A model generated the notes under the pieces. The model was not told where the DNA came from. It did no database searches and saw only the letters and a list, made by a program, of their open reading frames with translations. A stretch of DNA of 64,000 nucleotides from Sphingobacterium kitahiroshimense (GTDB taxonomy: Bacteria > Bacteroidota > Bacteroidia > Sphingobacteriales > Sphingobacteriaceae): NCBI RefSeq assembly GCF_025961315.1, contig NZ_JAOQNK010000001.1, positions 248,001 to 312,000 on the forward strand, in the 5' to 3' direction. Made by a program: the position numbers and the translations under genes. Positions 17,652 through 27,215 of this stretch are shown in pieces; the stretch's first letter is position 1; every line of letters starts with the position of its first letter.

Positions 17652-19568
17652 TTAATCTTCCAATTCCATAATTTCTTCAGCTAAATCTTCCCAATTTTTT
17701 TGCAATTGTTCTAATTCTGCTTTAGAGGAATTATAATTACGCGTATGTTCTTGTAATTTGATCGCGTTGGAATAGATCTCTTCTTTTGCTAATTCTGTTT
17801 CCAGTGTTTTTAGAAGAACTTCTTTTTCAGCTACTTTAACCTCTAGTGCCGCTAATTCTTTATTCTTTTTGCTGATCAGTTTAAATTTATCTTCAGAAGG
17901 AGCAACTTTGACTTTTTTAGGCTCTTCTGCTACAACTTTTTTCTCGACCTTTTTTTCTTCAGGTTTGATCACACGTTTTGAATTCCACTCTTCAAATTCT
18001 TGGTATGTACCTGGGTATTCTTTAATTTCTTTATCTTCGATATACCATATTTTGTTGGCAACATTATCCAAAAAGTAACGATCGTGAGAAACTACAATTA
18101 GGGTACCTTCAAATTGCTGAAGTGCTTGAATCAAAATATTAACCGATTGCATATCCAAGTGATTGGTAGGCTCATCTAGTGCTAAGAAGTTAGCATCAGC
18201 TGTTAATGCTTTTGCAAGTGCAACACGTGATTTTTCACCTCCAGACAGGACTTTGATCTTTTTGAATGCGTCATCACCGGAAAATAGAAAACAGCCTAAG
18301 ATTGAACGTAATTCGGTTTCTGTGTGTTTAGGCGCAAAAGCTTGCATCTCTGCAATTATGCTGTTTTCTAGATGCAGGGCTTCCAATTGATGCTGTGCAA
18401 AGAATGTTTGCAATACATTGTGGCCATGTTCAGATTTTCCATCATACTCCGTATCTGCACCTGCCACAATACGTAACAAAGTCGATTTACCTTTACCATT
18501 GGCACCGATCAAGGCAATTTTATCACCTTTTTCAATAATCCCCTCCGTATTTCTTAAAATTTCGAGGTTTGGATAAGATTTAGATACATTTTCTAAGGTA
18601 ACAACATGTCTTCCCGATGGTTTTGAAAACTTAAAGCTAAAGTTTACTGTTGGGTTATCATCATCAACATCTTCCACTCTTTCCATTCGATCTAAAGCCT
18701 TAATACGGGATTGTGCCATCTTTGCTTTTGAGGCTTTCGCACGGAAACGTTCGATCAAACGTTCTTCCTGTTTGATCTTCGCTTGCTGATTCTTGAATTG
18801 ACCAGCCTGAATTTCACCTCTTAGTGCTTTCTCTTCCAAATAAAAACTGTAATTACCAGCGTACAGCGTTAATTTACCTTTGCGGGATTCTACCGTTTTT
18901 TTAATAATACGGTCTAAGAAGTACCTGTCGTGTGAGACGATGACGATCGCACCTTCAAACCCTTGCAAGTAATTTTCCAGCCATTTAATAGAAGGTAAAT
19001 CCATATGGTTGGTAGGCTCATCCAGCAATAAAATGTCTGGAGTCTGCAATAAGATTCTTGCCAGCATGACACGCATGCGCCATCCACCGGAGAAGGTCGC
19101 TAACGGACGTTTCTGCTCATCTTCTGAAAAACCTAAACCCGCTAAAATTTCGTGAGCCCTAAATTCGATACTATAGCCATCTAAAGCTTCGAATTCCATC
19201 TGCTTGTCACTTAATTTATTTAGAATATCGTCAGAATAGTCTGTTTCTAATTTTTGGAGTAAGTTTTCTATTTCAGTATGTAATTGATTTTGGCGCTCAA
19301 ACGCCTCCATTGCTACATGTAAAATACTTTTATCAGAATGATAAGATAATAAATCTTGATTTAGGTAACCAATTTTTAAGTCCTTCGCCATCGATATACT
19401 TCCTGAAGTAGGCGTATACTGTCCTACGATCAATCGCAACAAAGTAGATTTACCGGTACCGTTGGCTCCAATTAGACCTACCTTATCTCCAGGTTTAATA
19501 TGCCAGTTGGCCTCATCATACAATGCGCGAGAGCCTATTTCGAATGTTAAGTTATTTATTGATATCAT
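17652..19568 (-). CDS. ABC-F family ATPase (ribosome-associated)
   Basis: A 638-residue soluble protein with two ABC ATPase domains and no membrane segment, so it is an ABC-F translation factor rather than a transporter. Walker A motifs are GANGTGKS (near 36) and GANGKGKS (near 355); signatures are FSGGWRMRV and LSGGEKSRV; Walker B ends in [11 protein letters not shown] and [11 protein letters not shown]. The basic inter-domain linker and the lysine-rich region followed by a coiled coil (after about 520) fit the Uup/YfmR-like group. I use the ATG at 19568 because the longer frame begins at non-ATG codons overlapping the divergent pyrD promoter region. Confidence 0.93.
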   Translation of the reverse strand: MISINNLTFEIGSRALYDEANWHIKPGDKVGLIGANGTGKSTLLRLIVGQYTPTSGSISMAKDLKIGYLNQDLLSYHSDKSILHVAMEAFERQNQLHTEIENLLQKLETDYSDDILNKLSDKQMEFEALDGYSIEFRAHEILAGLGFSEDEQKRPLATFSGGWRMRVMLARILLQTPDILLLDEPTNHMDLPSIKWLENYLQGFEGAIVIVSHDRYFLDRIIKKTVESRKGKLTLYAGNYSFYLEEKALRGEIQAGQFKNQQAKIKQEERLIERFRAKASKAKMAQSRIKALDRMERVEDVDDDNPTVNFSFKFSKPSGRHVVTLENVSKSYPNLEILRNTEGIIEKGDKIALIGANGKGKSTLLRIVAGADTEYDGKSEHGHNVLQTFFAQHQLEALHLENSIIAEMQAFAPKHTETELRSILGCFLFSGDDAFKKIKVLSGGEKSRVALAKALTADANFLALDEPTNHLDMQSVNILIQALQQFEGTLIVVSHDRYFLDNVANKIWYIEDKEIKEYPGTYQEFEEWNSKRVIKPEEKKVEKKVVAEEPKKVKVAPSEDKFKLISKKNKELAALEVKVAEKEVLLKTLETELAKEEIYSNAIKLQEHTRNYNSSKAELEQLQKNWEDLAEEIMELED

Positions 19569-19576
19569 TTCGATTG

Positions 19577-19584
19577 CAAAAGTA
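19577..19584 (-). promoter_or_regulatory. Candidate -7 element for the ABC-F gene
   Basis: Minus-strand TACTTTTG matches TAnnTTTG and lies 8 bases before the ATG at 19568, so the leader would be a few bases or none. No clear -33 element. Confidence 0.45.
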
Positions 19585-19606
19585 ATGAAATTTCTTCTTC
19601 TTTGCC

Positions 19607-19614
19607 TACCTTTG
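19607..19614 (+). promoter_or_regulatory. Candidate -7 element for pyrD
   Basis: TACCTTTG matches TAnnTTTG and ends 5 bases before the pyrD ATG at 19620, implying a near-leaderless mRNA. No clear -33 element. Confidence 0.45.
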
Positions 19615-19619
19615 TGCAT

Positions 19620-20660
19620 ATGTACAAGTTGGTAAAACCTATTTTCTTTTCAATGGATCCTGAATCTGCTCATCATACGGTGACTGGTGGATTAAAAATG
19701 TTTTCAAAAATCTGGGGTGCTAAAAAATTATTAAGCAGTCTGTATACCTATGAAAATCCGAATTTGGCTCGCGAAGTATTTGGCCTTAAATTTAAAAATC
19801 CCGTAGGATTGGCTGCAGGCTTTGATAAAAATGCCGAATACATTACTGATATGGCCAATTTTGGTTTTGGTTTTATTGAAATTGGTACTGTAACGCCACG
19901 ACCTCAACCAGGAAATGATCAACCACGGATGTTTCGTTTAATTCCTGATAAGGCATTAATCAATCGTATGGGTTTTAATAACCAAGGTGCTGACGTTGCG
20001 GCTAATCGTCTTAAACATTTAGCTACTGAAGATCGTAAAGGACTTTTAATCGGTGGAAATATCGGTAAAAATAAAATCACTCCAAATGAACAGGCGGTAG
20101 ATGATTATATTTATTGTTTCAACGCACTTTTTGATTATGTTGATTATTTCGTTGTCAATGTCAGTTCTCCAAATACTCCTGGACTTCGTGATCTGCAGGA
20201 AAAGGAGCCTCTGAAACATATTTTAAATACGCTCGAGGAATTGAATAAACGAAAATCAAATAAGAAACCTATTCTTCTTAAAATTGCTCCAGATTTGACA
20301 AATAGTCAATTGGATGATATTGTTGAAATTGTTCAGGAAACAGGTATTGCTGGTGTTATTGCAACAAATACTACGATATCTAGAGAGGGGCTTCAAAGTG
20401 ATGAAAATTTAGTTAAAGAAATGGGAGGGGTTAGTGGAGCTCCCTTGACCAAGCGCTCGACAGAAGTCATTCGCTATCTTTCCGAAAAATCAAACCGATC
20501 TTTTCCTATTATTGGTGTTGGCGGGATTCATTTTGCGGCAGATGCAATTGAAAAACTTGATGCTGGGGCTAGTCTTGTTCAAATTTATACAGGATTTATT
20601 TATGAGGGACCAGCTTTGATATCGGATATCTGTAAAGGAATTGTTCAAGCAGGAAAGTAG
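19620..20660 (+). CDS. pyrD: Quinone-dependent dihydroorotate dehydrogenase (class 2)
   Basis: A 346-residue FMN enzyme oxidising dihydroorotate to orotate in pyrimidine synthesis and passing electrons to menaquinone at the membrane. The N-terminal amphipathic segment ([15 protein letters not shown]) marks class 2. [19 protein letters not shown] and the catalytic-serine loop [14 protein letters not shown] are present, as is [20 protein letters not shown] for phosphate binding. I use the ATG at 19620; the frame extends to a TTG at 19602, but that would overlap the candidate promoter. It ends in a strong bidirectional terminator shared with DUF5606. Confidence 0.95.
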   Translation: MYKLVKPIFFSMDPESAHHTVTGGLKMFSKIWGAKKLLSSLYTYENPNLAREVFGLKFKNPVGLAAGFDKNAEYITDMANFGFGFIEIGTVTPRPQPGNDQPRMFRLIPDKALINRMGFNNQGADVAANRLKHLATEDRKGLLIGGNIGKNKITPNEQAVDDYIYCFNALFDYVDYFVVNVSSPNTPGLRDLQEKEPLKHILNTLEELNKRKSNKKPILLKIAPDLTNSQLDDIVEIVQETGIAGVIATNTTISREGLQSDENLVKEMGGVSGAPLTKRSTEVIRYLSEKSNRSFPIIGVGGIHFAADAIEKLDAGASLVQIYTGFIYEGPALISDICKGIVQAGK

Positions 20661-20672
20661 AAAACTAAAGAT

Positions 20673-20718
20673 AAAAAAAGAGAGGGTCTTAACATATGTT
20701 AGGACCCTCTCTTTTTTT
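20673..20718. terminator. Bidirectional terminator between pyrD and DUF5606 genes
   Basis: A 22-bp stem (20673-20694 with 20697-20718, one G-T pair) with A-run and T-run on either side; works for both convergent genes. Confidence 0.93.
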
Positions 20719-20726
20719 ATCCTAAA

Positions 20727-21128
20727 TTATACTAAAGGAGCTGGTGCTTCTTCTTCAAATAAAGGTAAATCTTTAATGATATTGTACCATGTAAAGATTT
20801 TTTTAATATCTGACGAATAGACGCGAGATTCATCGTGACCTGGTGCAATTTCGCGGAAAGCATCACGTAATGCTTGACCATCTGCTTTAGGATCTACAGT
20901 TAATCCTTTTTCTTTGATTGTTTCAAAAACATTCAATAAGCGAATTTCCTCTTCTTCGCCATAAATTGTAATGTCTTCTAATGTTGCCATTTTCGTAGAA
21001 GATAAACTTACTACCGATTTAATTTTAGCGCTGTCTAGAGTCTCTAAAATAAATCCGCCTTTATTTTGTCCAACTAATTTGAACAATCCTGGTTTTCCTG
21101 TTACAGAAACTAATGCTCTTAAATTCAT
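20727..21128 (-). CDS. DUF5606 domain protein
   Basis: A 133-residue cytoplasmic protein belonging to the Bacteroidota family DUF5606 (MNLRALVSVTGKPGLFKLVG at the N-terminus, then GGFILETLD). The first half looks like a small beta barrel (SH3/KOW-like) and the second half (residues 55-125) is helical, with EIAPGHDESRVYSSDIKKIF strongly conserved in the family. Function is unknown. It lies 23 bases downstream of the cyclophilin gene on the same strand. The nearby cyclophilin may be chance co-transcription. Confidence 0.8.
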   Translation of the reverse strand: MNLRALVSVTGKPGLFKLVGQNKGGFILETLDSAKIKSVVSLSSTKMATLEDITIYGEEEEIRLLNVFETIKEKGLTVDPKADGQALRDAFREIAPGHDESRVYSSDIKKIFTWYNIIKDLPLFEEEAPAPLV

Positions 21129-21151
21129 AATACACTTTTTCTTATTGAGAA

Positions 21152-21610
21152 CTAGTCTTCGATAACTTCAATACTTAAAATACGGTCACCTTGACGGATA
21201 TCATCTACAATATCAACGTTTTCAATAACTTTTCCAAAACAAGTATGATTTCTATCCAAATGAGCAGTGTTGTTACGGCTGTGGCAGATAAAAAATTGAG
21301 ATCCGCCAGTGTTACGGCCAGCATGTGCCATTGATAATACGCCTCTATCATGGAATTGGTTTTCACCCGTTAGTTCACAGTCGATTTTGTAACCTGGACC
21401 ACCTGTTCCTGGCATACCAGAAGCACCTTCACGTGAATTTGGACATCCACCTTGGATAACAAAGTCAGGTAACACACGGTGGAAACTTAATCCATCGTAA
21501 TATCCTTCTTTAGCTAATTTGATGAAATTTGCAACGGTATTTGGAGCATCTGCTGTATAAAATTGTACAGTCATGTCGCCCTTTTCTGTTTTAATAATCG
21601 CTTTACTCAT
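21152..21610 (-). CDS. Peptidyl-prolyl cis-trans isomerase, cyclophilin type
   Basis: A 152-residue single-domain cyclophilin without a signal peptide, expected in the cytoplasm. The fold's catalytic and binding residues are seen in LSFHRVLPDFVIQGGCP (Arg and Phe of the FHRV motif), GVLSMAHAGRNTGGSQFFIC (Gln and Phe) and TCFGKVIEN. I use the ATG at 21610, giving MSKAIIKTEKGDMTVQ; an upstream start at 21631 adds seven residues not expected in the family. Confidence 0.93.
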   Translation of the reverse strand: MSKAIIKTEKGDMTVQFYTADAPNTVANFIKLAKEGYYDGLSFHRVLPDFVIQGGCPNSREGASGMPGTGGPGYKIDCELTGENQFHDRGVLSMAHAGRNTGGSQFFICHSRNNTAHLDRNHTCFGKVIENVDIVDDIRQGDRILSIEVIED

Positions 21611-21798
21611 TTTATTAAAATAAATGTTCAATTACAAATATAAGATTTCAAAACGATTTGAAAAAAAGAAAGCACGCTCATATATGCTCTGAAATGCTAA
21701 AATTTATTTAAATAATTGATACTAATTATTTTAAGTTTTTAAATTTATGATTAAATTAGTAGATTATATAAACCTTTTTTACACCTTATTATTGTGAT

Positions 21799-22488
21799 AT
21801 GAGCAAACTGGTCATTCGGGATTGGGCGGAGGCAGATCGTCCTAGAGAGAAATTATTGGAACAAGGTCGTCGTTCACTGTCTGATGCAGAGTTGCTCGCT
21901 ATTCTTATTGGCTCGGGCTCAAGGCAAGAAACTGCCGTTGAGTTGTGCAGACGTATTTTATCCAGTGTTCAAAACAATCTGGATAGTCTTTCCAAAATGG
22001 AGGTATTGCGGCTTTGTGAGTTTAAAGGCATTGGAGAAGCTAAGGCGATTACGATTGTCGCTGCACTTGAACTGGGACGCAGAAGAAAGGAAGCTGAATA
22101 TATTGAAAAACCTTTGTTAAACAGTAGTCTGCGGGTCTATGAATATTTTCGGGCCCAGTTACAAGATCTTCCCCACGAAGAATTTTGGGTTTTGTATTTA
22201 AATACAGCCTGTAAAGTGCTGGATAAACAATTAATAGGTCGTGGAGGCAATGATTTTACTCCAGTTGATGTCCGTATTATCCTGCGAAATGCTCTTAATT
22301 GTAAAGCTCATTCAATGATATTAATTCATAATCATCCTTCTAGTTCGCGTGAAGCAAGTCAGGCGGATAAAATTCTGACAAAAAAGATTGCGGAGGCTTC
22401 TAGGATAATGGATATTAAGGTCAATGATCACATTATTTTTACAGACAATGGCTATTATAGTTTTCGTGATGAAGGTCTGTTAGAATGA
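21799..22488 (+). CDS. radC: RadC family JAB-domain protein
   Basis: A 229-residue protein with an N-terminal helix-hairpin-helix part (residues about 1-100; LCEFKGIGEAKAITIVAALELG) and a C-terminal JAB/MPN domain. The metal motif is HNHPSSSREASQAD (HxH...D), with an upstream Glu in EEFWVLYLN. The start RDWAEADRPREKLLEQGR is typical. Despite the name, a DNA-repair role is unproven; the domain is an isopeptidase-like fold. It stands alone and ends in a hairpin shared with the small ORF on the other strand. Confidence 0.92.
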   Translation: MSKLVIRDWAEADRPREKLLEQGRRSLSDAELLAILIGSGSRQETAVELCRRILSSVQNNLDSLSKMEVLRLCEFKGIGEAKAITIVAALELGRRRKEAEYIEKPLLNSSLRVYEYFRAQLQDLPHEEFWVLYLNTACKVLDKQLIGRGGNDFTPVDVRIILRNALNCKAHSMILIHNHPSSSREASQADKILTKKIAEASRIMDIKVNDHIIFTDNGYYSFRDEGLLE

Positions 22489-22529
22489 CCTATGATTGGC
22501 GGGAGGATGATATTCGATATGGAAACACT

Positions 22530-22566
22530 AAGGCATAAAGGGAAGTGAAACTTCCCTTTATGCCTT
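22530..22566. terminator. Hairpin between radC and the small membrane-protein gene
   Basis: A perfect 16-bp stem (22530-22545 with 22551-22566) and a 5-base loop. The T-tract is poor on both sides, but the position between convergent genes supports termination. Confidence 0.7.
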
Positions 22567-22742
22567 TAATCGTTAAATTTTCTTTTTTGTCTTCTATATA
22601 GAATGTAGATTATTGCCAACAAGGCAACAACCGCAAGAATTATATAACTTGAATTCGAGTGTTCTTGTGCATTAATTGTATTGGTATCTGCAAAAACCAA
22701 GTTGCCTACCATTATCAGTAGAATTGTTAACCACTTAGCCAT
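22566..22742 (-). CDS. Small predicted membrane protein, 58 residues
   Basis: A short ORF, ATG at 22742. Its N-terminus MAKWLTILLIMVGNLVFA looks like a signal or first membrane segment, then a polar stretch (NTINAQEHSN), then a strongly hydrophobic helix SSYIILAVVALLAIIYILY and a basic tail RRQKRKFND. The positive-inside pattern and a well-placed upstream promoter argue that it is real. I do not recognise a family. The layout resembles a signal peptide plus C-terminal membrane anchor with nearly nothing between. Confidence 0.6.
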   Translation of the reverse strand: MAKWLTILLIMVGNLVFADTNTINAQEHSNSSYIILAVVALLAIIYILYRRQKRKFND

Positions 22743-22766
22743 AATTTATAATATTTTTAGTAACAT

Positions 22767-22799
22767 CACAATATAGTGATATTAACGATATTAAGCAAA
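22767..22799 (-). promoter_or_regulatory. Candidate promoter of the small membrane-protein gene
   Basis: Minus-strand TTTG (22796-22799), 20 bases, TATATTGTG (22767-22775), a near match to TAnnTTTG, about 25 bases before the ATG. Confidence 0.5.
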
Positions 22800-22832
22800 T
22801 TTTCTGCCACATATTTATTATAGTTCTAAATA

Positions 22833-22857
22833 TGCTATTTTTTAACAAAAAATAGCA
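22833..22857. repeat. AT-rich hairpin in the 22.74-23.08 kb gap
   Basis: TGCTATTTTTT and its perfect complement AAAAAATAGCA separated by 3 bases. The 343-base gap between the small ORF and hom otherwise holds the small-ORF promoter and the hom terminator; I see no further gene in it. Confidence 0.55.
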
Positions 22858-22991
22858 GTTTAAATAGTTTTTGAGCCTAATTATGTTGTAAGTAGTGTCA
22901 ATAATTAAATACCTGAATTGTTAAATATAAGTCATGATTTGTAGTAGCTGCATCGCGGAGTTTATAGAAGTGAATTGGGTTGATGATAGAT

Positions 22992-23030
22992 AAAAAAAAC
23001 GTTGAACCTACAAGTAGATCCAACGTTTTT
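22992..23030 (-). terminator. Terminator after hom
   Basis: AAAAACGTTG / CAACGTTTTTTTT stem with a partly paired loop, followed by a T-run on the minus strand. Confidence 0.85.
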
Positions 23031-23084
23031 CACTTGTGATTAGCAAGTGTTAGGATTGGTTGGTATTCGGTGCTTTTTATTAAT

Positions 23085-24266
23085 TTAGGCAATTTCAGCA
23101 ATGAAATTTCCTGTTTGGTTTATTTCAGATTTAAGATCTGTGATTTTCTGCAAATTGATTGTTCCGATCACGTACTTAAAATCAGGAGCATAATATCTTT
23201 CAATAATTTTTGTGAAACCTAATTTTTCAACTAGGCTGTCATCTTCATATCTCAAGTACACCTTGATTTCATGATCGGTACTGTATGATAATGCATCTGT
23301 ATTTAAATGCTTCTTGTACTCATATCTGTAGTCATAACGTAGCGCTGTAATATCAGATAATACTGCCGATCCTGTAGGATGGCCACCAGCACCTTTGCCA
23401 TAGAAAAATTGTTCATCTGCAAATGCCGCTTTTACAAGTACACCATTGTTTTCATTTTCAACATTGAACAAAATGTTTTCCGAACTGATAAACTTAGGAA
23501 TGACATAGAGAACCACTTTATTTTGATCGATTTCTCGAGCGGTAGGGATTAATTTGATTTTGAAATTTTTCTCTTTTGCAAAACGAATATCTTGAGCCCC
23601 TAACTTATCAATACCAATATTAAACACGTCATCAGGATTTACATTGATACCATAAGCATGAGCAGCTACGATTGTTAATTTGTATTTAGGGTCAAAACCA
23701 CCGACATCTAATGTAGGATCAGTTTCAGCAAAACCTAGGTCCTGCGCTTCTTTTAACGCATCTCCATAAGGTTGATTTTCGTTGAAGACTTTAGACAATA
23801 TAAAATTAGAGGAGCCATTAAAAATACCGGTCACGGCATGTAATAATTCATTATCATAATACTCTTCTAAATTGCGGATAATTGGAATACTTCCGCATAC
23901 TGCACCTTCATATAGTAGACTTGTTCCGTATTCTTGTTGTATTGCCGCTAACTCTTCTAAATGCGTGGCAATCATTTTCTTATTTGCAGAAACAACGTTT
24001 TTTCCAGATTTTAATGCACGAACAGTCAGTGCGTAAGCCGCATCAGCATCATCGATCAATTCTACTACGGTATTGATTTCAGAGTCACCAAGAATAGCCT
24101 CAGCATCTGTTGTGAATAATTCAGCAGGTAATGATCTTTTTTTGTCAGCGTTCTTGATGACAAATTTTTTAATTTCTAAATTTAAGTTTTTAGTCTTGAT
24201 AATGTCGTACAATCCTTGTCCTACAACTCCGAATCCAAACATTCCAATCGTTAATTTCTTACTCAT
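23085..24266 (-). CDS. hom: Homoserine dehydrogenase
   Basis: A 393-residue monofunctional enzyme reducing aspartate semialdehyde to homoserine, precursor of threonine and methionine. The NAD(P) motif is GMFGFGVVGQGL, and the catalytic region reads YEGAVCGSIPIIRNL and GIFNGSSNFILSKV, then FAETDPTLDVGGFDPKYKL, matching the family signature with the catalytic Asp and Lys. The C-terminal end past residue 320 is short and may lack a full ACT domain. It lies 39 bases downstream of metY, so it should be under the same SAM riboswitch. Confidence 0.94.
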   Translation of the reverse strand: MSKKLTIGMFGFGVVGQGLYDIIKTKNLNLEIKKFVIKNADKKRSLPAELFTTDAEAILGDSEINTVVELIDDADAAYALTVRALKSGKNVVSANKKMIATHLEELAAIQQEYGTSLLYEGAVCGSIPIIRNLEEYYDNELLHAVTGIFNGSSNFILSKVFNENQPYGDALKEAQDLGFAETDPTLDVGGFDPKYKLTIVAAHAYGINVNPDDVFNIGIDKLGAQDIRFAKEKNFKIKLIPTAREIDQNKVVLYVIPKFISSENILFNVENENNGVLVKAAFADEQFFYGKGAGGHPTGSAVLSDITALRYDYRYEYKKHLNTDALSYSTDHEIKVYLRYEDDSLVEKLGFTKIIERYYAPDFKYVIGTINLQKITDLKSEINQTGNFIAEIA

Positions 24267-24305
24267 ATTCGTTTTTACGCTTTTATATAATATTGCTATC
24301 TGAAA

Positions 24306-25628
<1,323 letters not shown>

Positions 25629-25688
25629 TTAGTTGAAGATTCGTTAATATAAAATAGGGGTGAGATTGTGCACATGGATATGTACTTG

Positions 25689-25717
25689 AAATCAATAAAT
25701 TTTAAAAAAGATTGATT
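25689..25717 (-). other. Hairpin between the leader ORF and metY
   Basis: AATCAAT ... ATTGATT (7 bp) around a TTTTTTAAAATTT loop, starting at the leader ORF's stop codon. No T-tract follows, so its role, if any, may be mRNA processing or pausing. Confidence 0.4.
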
Positions 25718-25844
25718 AACAAGAAAACGTAAACATGTGCAAAAGCATTCGCATCTGTTTTGATGGAATATTTGTATCTGTTACGTTGGTGCTAGAATTT
25801 ACCTTCTTGTTTTGTTGTAATGTTATTATCATTTGTCGTTTCAT
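25716..25844 (-). CDS. Short leader ORF (42 residues) between the SAM riboswitch and metY
   Basis: ATG at 25844, preceded at 6 bases by a strong GGAGG, a rare feature in this phylum. The peptide starts MKRQMIITLQQNKK and ends QMRMLLHMFTFSC; it has five methionines, three within seven residues near the end. The AU of its start codon is in the 3' strand of the aptamer P1 helix, and the GGAGG overlaps P4/J4-1, so SAM binding should block its translation. The ORF ends 102 bases before the metY ATG. It is best read as a regulatory leader peptide; a functional microprotein is possible. Confidence 0.6.
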   Translation of the reverse strand: MKRQMIITLQQNKKVNSSTNVTDTNIPSKQMRMLLHMFTFSC

Positions 25845-25955
25845 TTATATCCTCCAAAGCAATATTACTTTGGACAGGAATTGGCACCTTTTCAAACGTA
25901 TTTTGAAGGTTGCCAGTGGGTCATTGAGCCAGTCTCTCGCCACTTCTTTATAAAT
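25843..25955 (-). promoter_or_regulatory. SAM-I (S-box) riboswitch controlling metY-hom
   Basis: On the minus strand the S-box core is plain: AAGTGGCGAGAGACTGGCTC, then CCCACTGGCAACC, then AAGGTGCCAATTCC, the positions conserved in the SAM-I aptamer. P4 is CCAAAG / CTTTGG. P1 is formed by ATTTATA (25949-25955) and TATAAAT (25843-25849). P1's 3' strand runs into the start codon of the leader ORF, with GGAGG just before it. No terminator or antiterminator follows directly, so control appears to be translational. Confidence 0.92.
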
Positions 25956-26008
25956 CAAGACCTGATTAAGAGGTGTTGATTAGATGTATTTCTATTTGAA
26001 CTACGTTG

Positions 26009-26039
26009 CAAATATATGCCTTGCTTTTTACAAACCAAA
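26009..26039 (-). promoter_or_regulatory. Promoter of the SAM riboswitch-metY-hom transcript
   Basis: Minus-strand TTTG (26036-26039), 19 bases, TATATTTG (26009-26016): an exact match to the Bacteroidota promoter, 54 bases before the aptamer. The rest of this stretch, 26041-26260, holds no gene I can support. Confidence 0.85.
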
Positions 26040-26271
26040 ATATTTTATGCTATTTCTTAGAAAATACCTCTAATTCTACTCGTAATTGATCGTAAGCTCT
26101 CACTATTATGTAAGTATTGGTAGTTGATGGGGCAGCATTTATTTATTCCGATATGTTTATACGTCGTGGATGAAATCCATATAAGTAATTGAAAGCAATA
26201 TAACTGAAGCATACGATGTTAAACAGACAACAGCAGAGCGATGATCCTGTGATCGTTTTTTTTATAAAAAG

Positions 26272-26300
26272 AGCATAGGAACCTTGTGAGTTCCTATGCT
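26272..26300 (-). terminator. Terminator after tyrA
   Basis: A perfect 11-bp stem (26272-26282 with 26290-26300), 7-base loop, followed on the minus strand by CTCTTTTT. Confidence 0.88.
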
Positions 26301-26360
26301 TTCTTCAAATTACTTTGTATGAAACAATAATTCGCCTTTGCCAGTTGGAGCAAGTGGTTT

Positions 26361-27203
26361 TTATTTAATAATACGTTTAATCTTATTTGATTTTTTAATC
26401 AATTTGTGTAATTGACTGTAATTTTCATCTTGGATGGCATCTTTTAAAGCCTGCAGCTGCTTGATGTTTTCCTCTAAGACTTCGAGTACATTAACTCTGT
26501 TCTGTTTAAAAATAGGTGTCCACATATCCGGTGAGCTTTTTGCTAAGCGTACCGTTGATTCAAAACCAGATCCTGCCAATTCAAATATCCGGCCCTGCGA
26601 TTTCTCTTTCTCTAAAACAGTTAGAGCAAGAGCAAAAGAAGTCAGGTGGGAAATATGCGAAACATAAGCTGTATGTGTATCATGCTCTTCTGCAGTCATA
26701 AATGATGTCCGCATTTCCAGTTGTTCAGTAATGGAATCTGCTAATTCGAAAGCATCTTCATCAGATTTGAATGCCTCAACGTAAACCATCATTTTATCTT
26801 TGAACAAGTTTGGTAGTGCCGCTTCTGGGCCTGAATATTCAGTACCTGCCATAGGATGAGCAGCAACATAACGACCACGATTGGCATGTTCAGCGATTAA
26901 TTGTAAGATATTAAGCTTAGTAGAACCCATGTCAATAATAACTTGATCCGTCACTAAATCTAATATTTTGGGAGCTAATGTGATAATAGCATCAACGGGA
27001 GCCGTTAAAATAATCACTTTACATTTTTCTAGAGCTTCCTCCAATGTTGCTTTCTGATCAATGAATCCAATTTGCAATGCTTTTGTTAAATTAGCATCAC
27101 TTTTGTCAACACCAAATACCTGATCACAAAATTTCTTTTCTTTTAGTTTCATGGCGACGGAGCCACCAATTAACCCGACGCCAATAATGGCTATATTCAT
27201 CAT
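26361..27203 (-). CDS. tyrA: Prephenate dehydrogenase
   Basis: A 280-residue enzyme converting prephenate to 4-hydroxyphenylpyruvate in tyrosine synthesis. The NAD motif is IAIIGVGLIGGSVAM; DMGSTK and VAAHPMAGTEYSGPEAA are substrate-binding signatures, with the catalytic histidine in AYVSHISHLTSFAL. There is no fused chorismate mutase or ACT domain. Two adjacent ATGs (27203, 27200) are equally good starts. It follows an aminotransferase gene by 12 bases, so the pair can supply tyrosine. Confidence 0.93.
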   Translation of the reverse strand: MMNIAIIGVGLIGGSVAMKLKEKKFCDQVFGVDKSDANLTKALQIGFIDQKATLEEALEKCKVIILTAPVDAIITLAPKILDLVTDQVIIDMGSTKLNILQLIAEHANRGRYVAAHPMAGTEYSGPEAALPNLFKDKMMVYVEAFKSDEDAFELADSITEQLEMRTSFMTAEEHDTHTAYVSHISHLTSFALALTVLEKEKSQGRIFELAGSGFESTVRLAKSSPDMWTPIFKQNRVNVLEVLEENIKQLQALKDAIQDENYSQLHKLIKKSNKIKRIIK

Positions 27204-27215
27204 TTTATTTCAATC

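Noticed and set aside
25735..25953. Plus-strand ORF of 72 codons across the metY upstream region
   Set aside because: It is antisense to the SAM riboswitch and leader ORF; the RNA structure explains the sequence and the peptide is not protein-like.
26239..26263. Plus-strand CGAT/ATCG hairpin with T8 as terminator
   Set aside because: The stem is only about 4 bp and no plus-strand gene precedes it; the T-run is explained by the tail of the tyrA terminator on the other strand.
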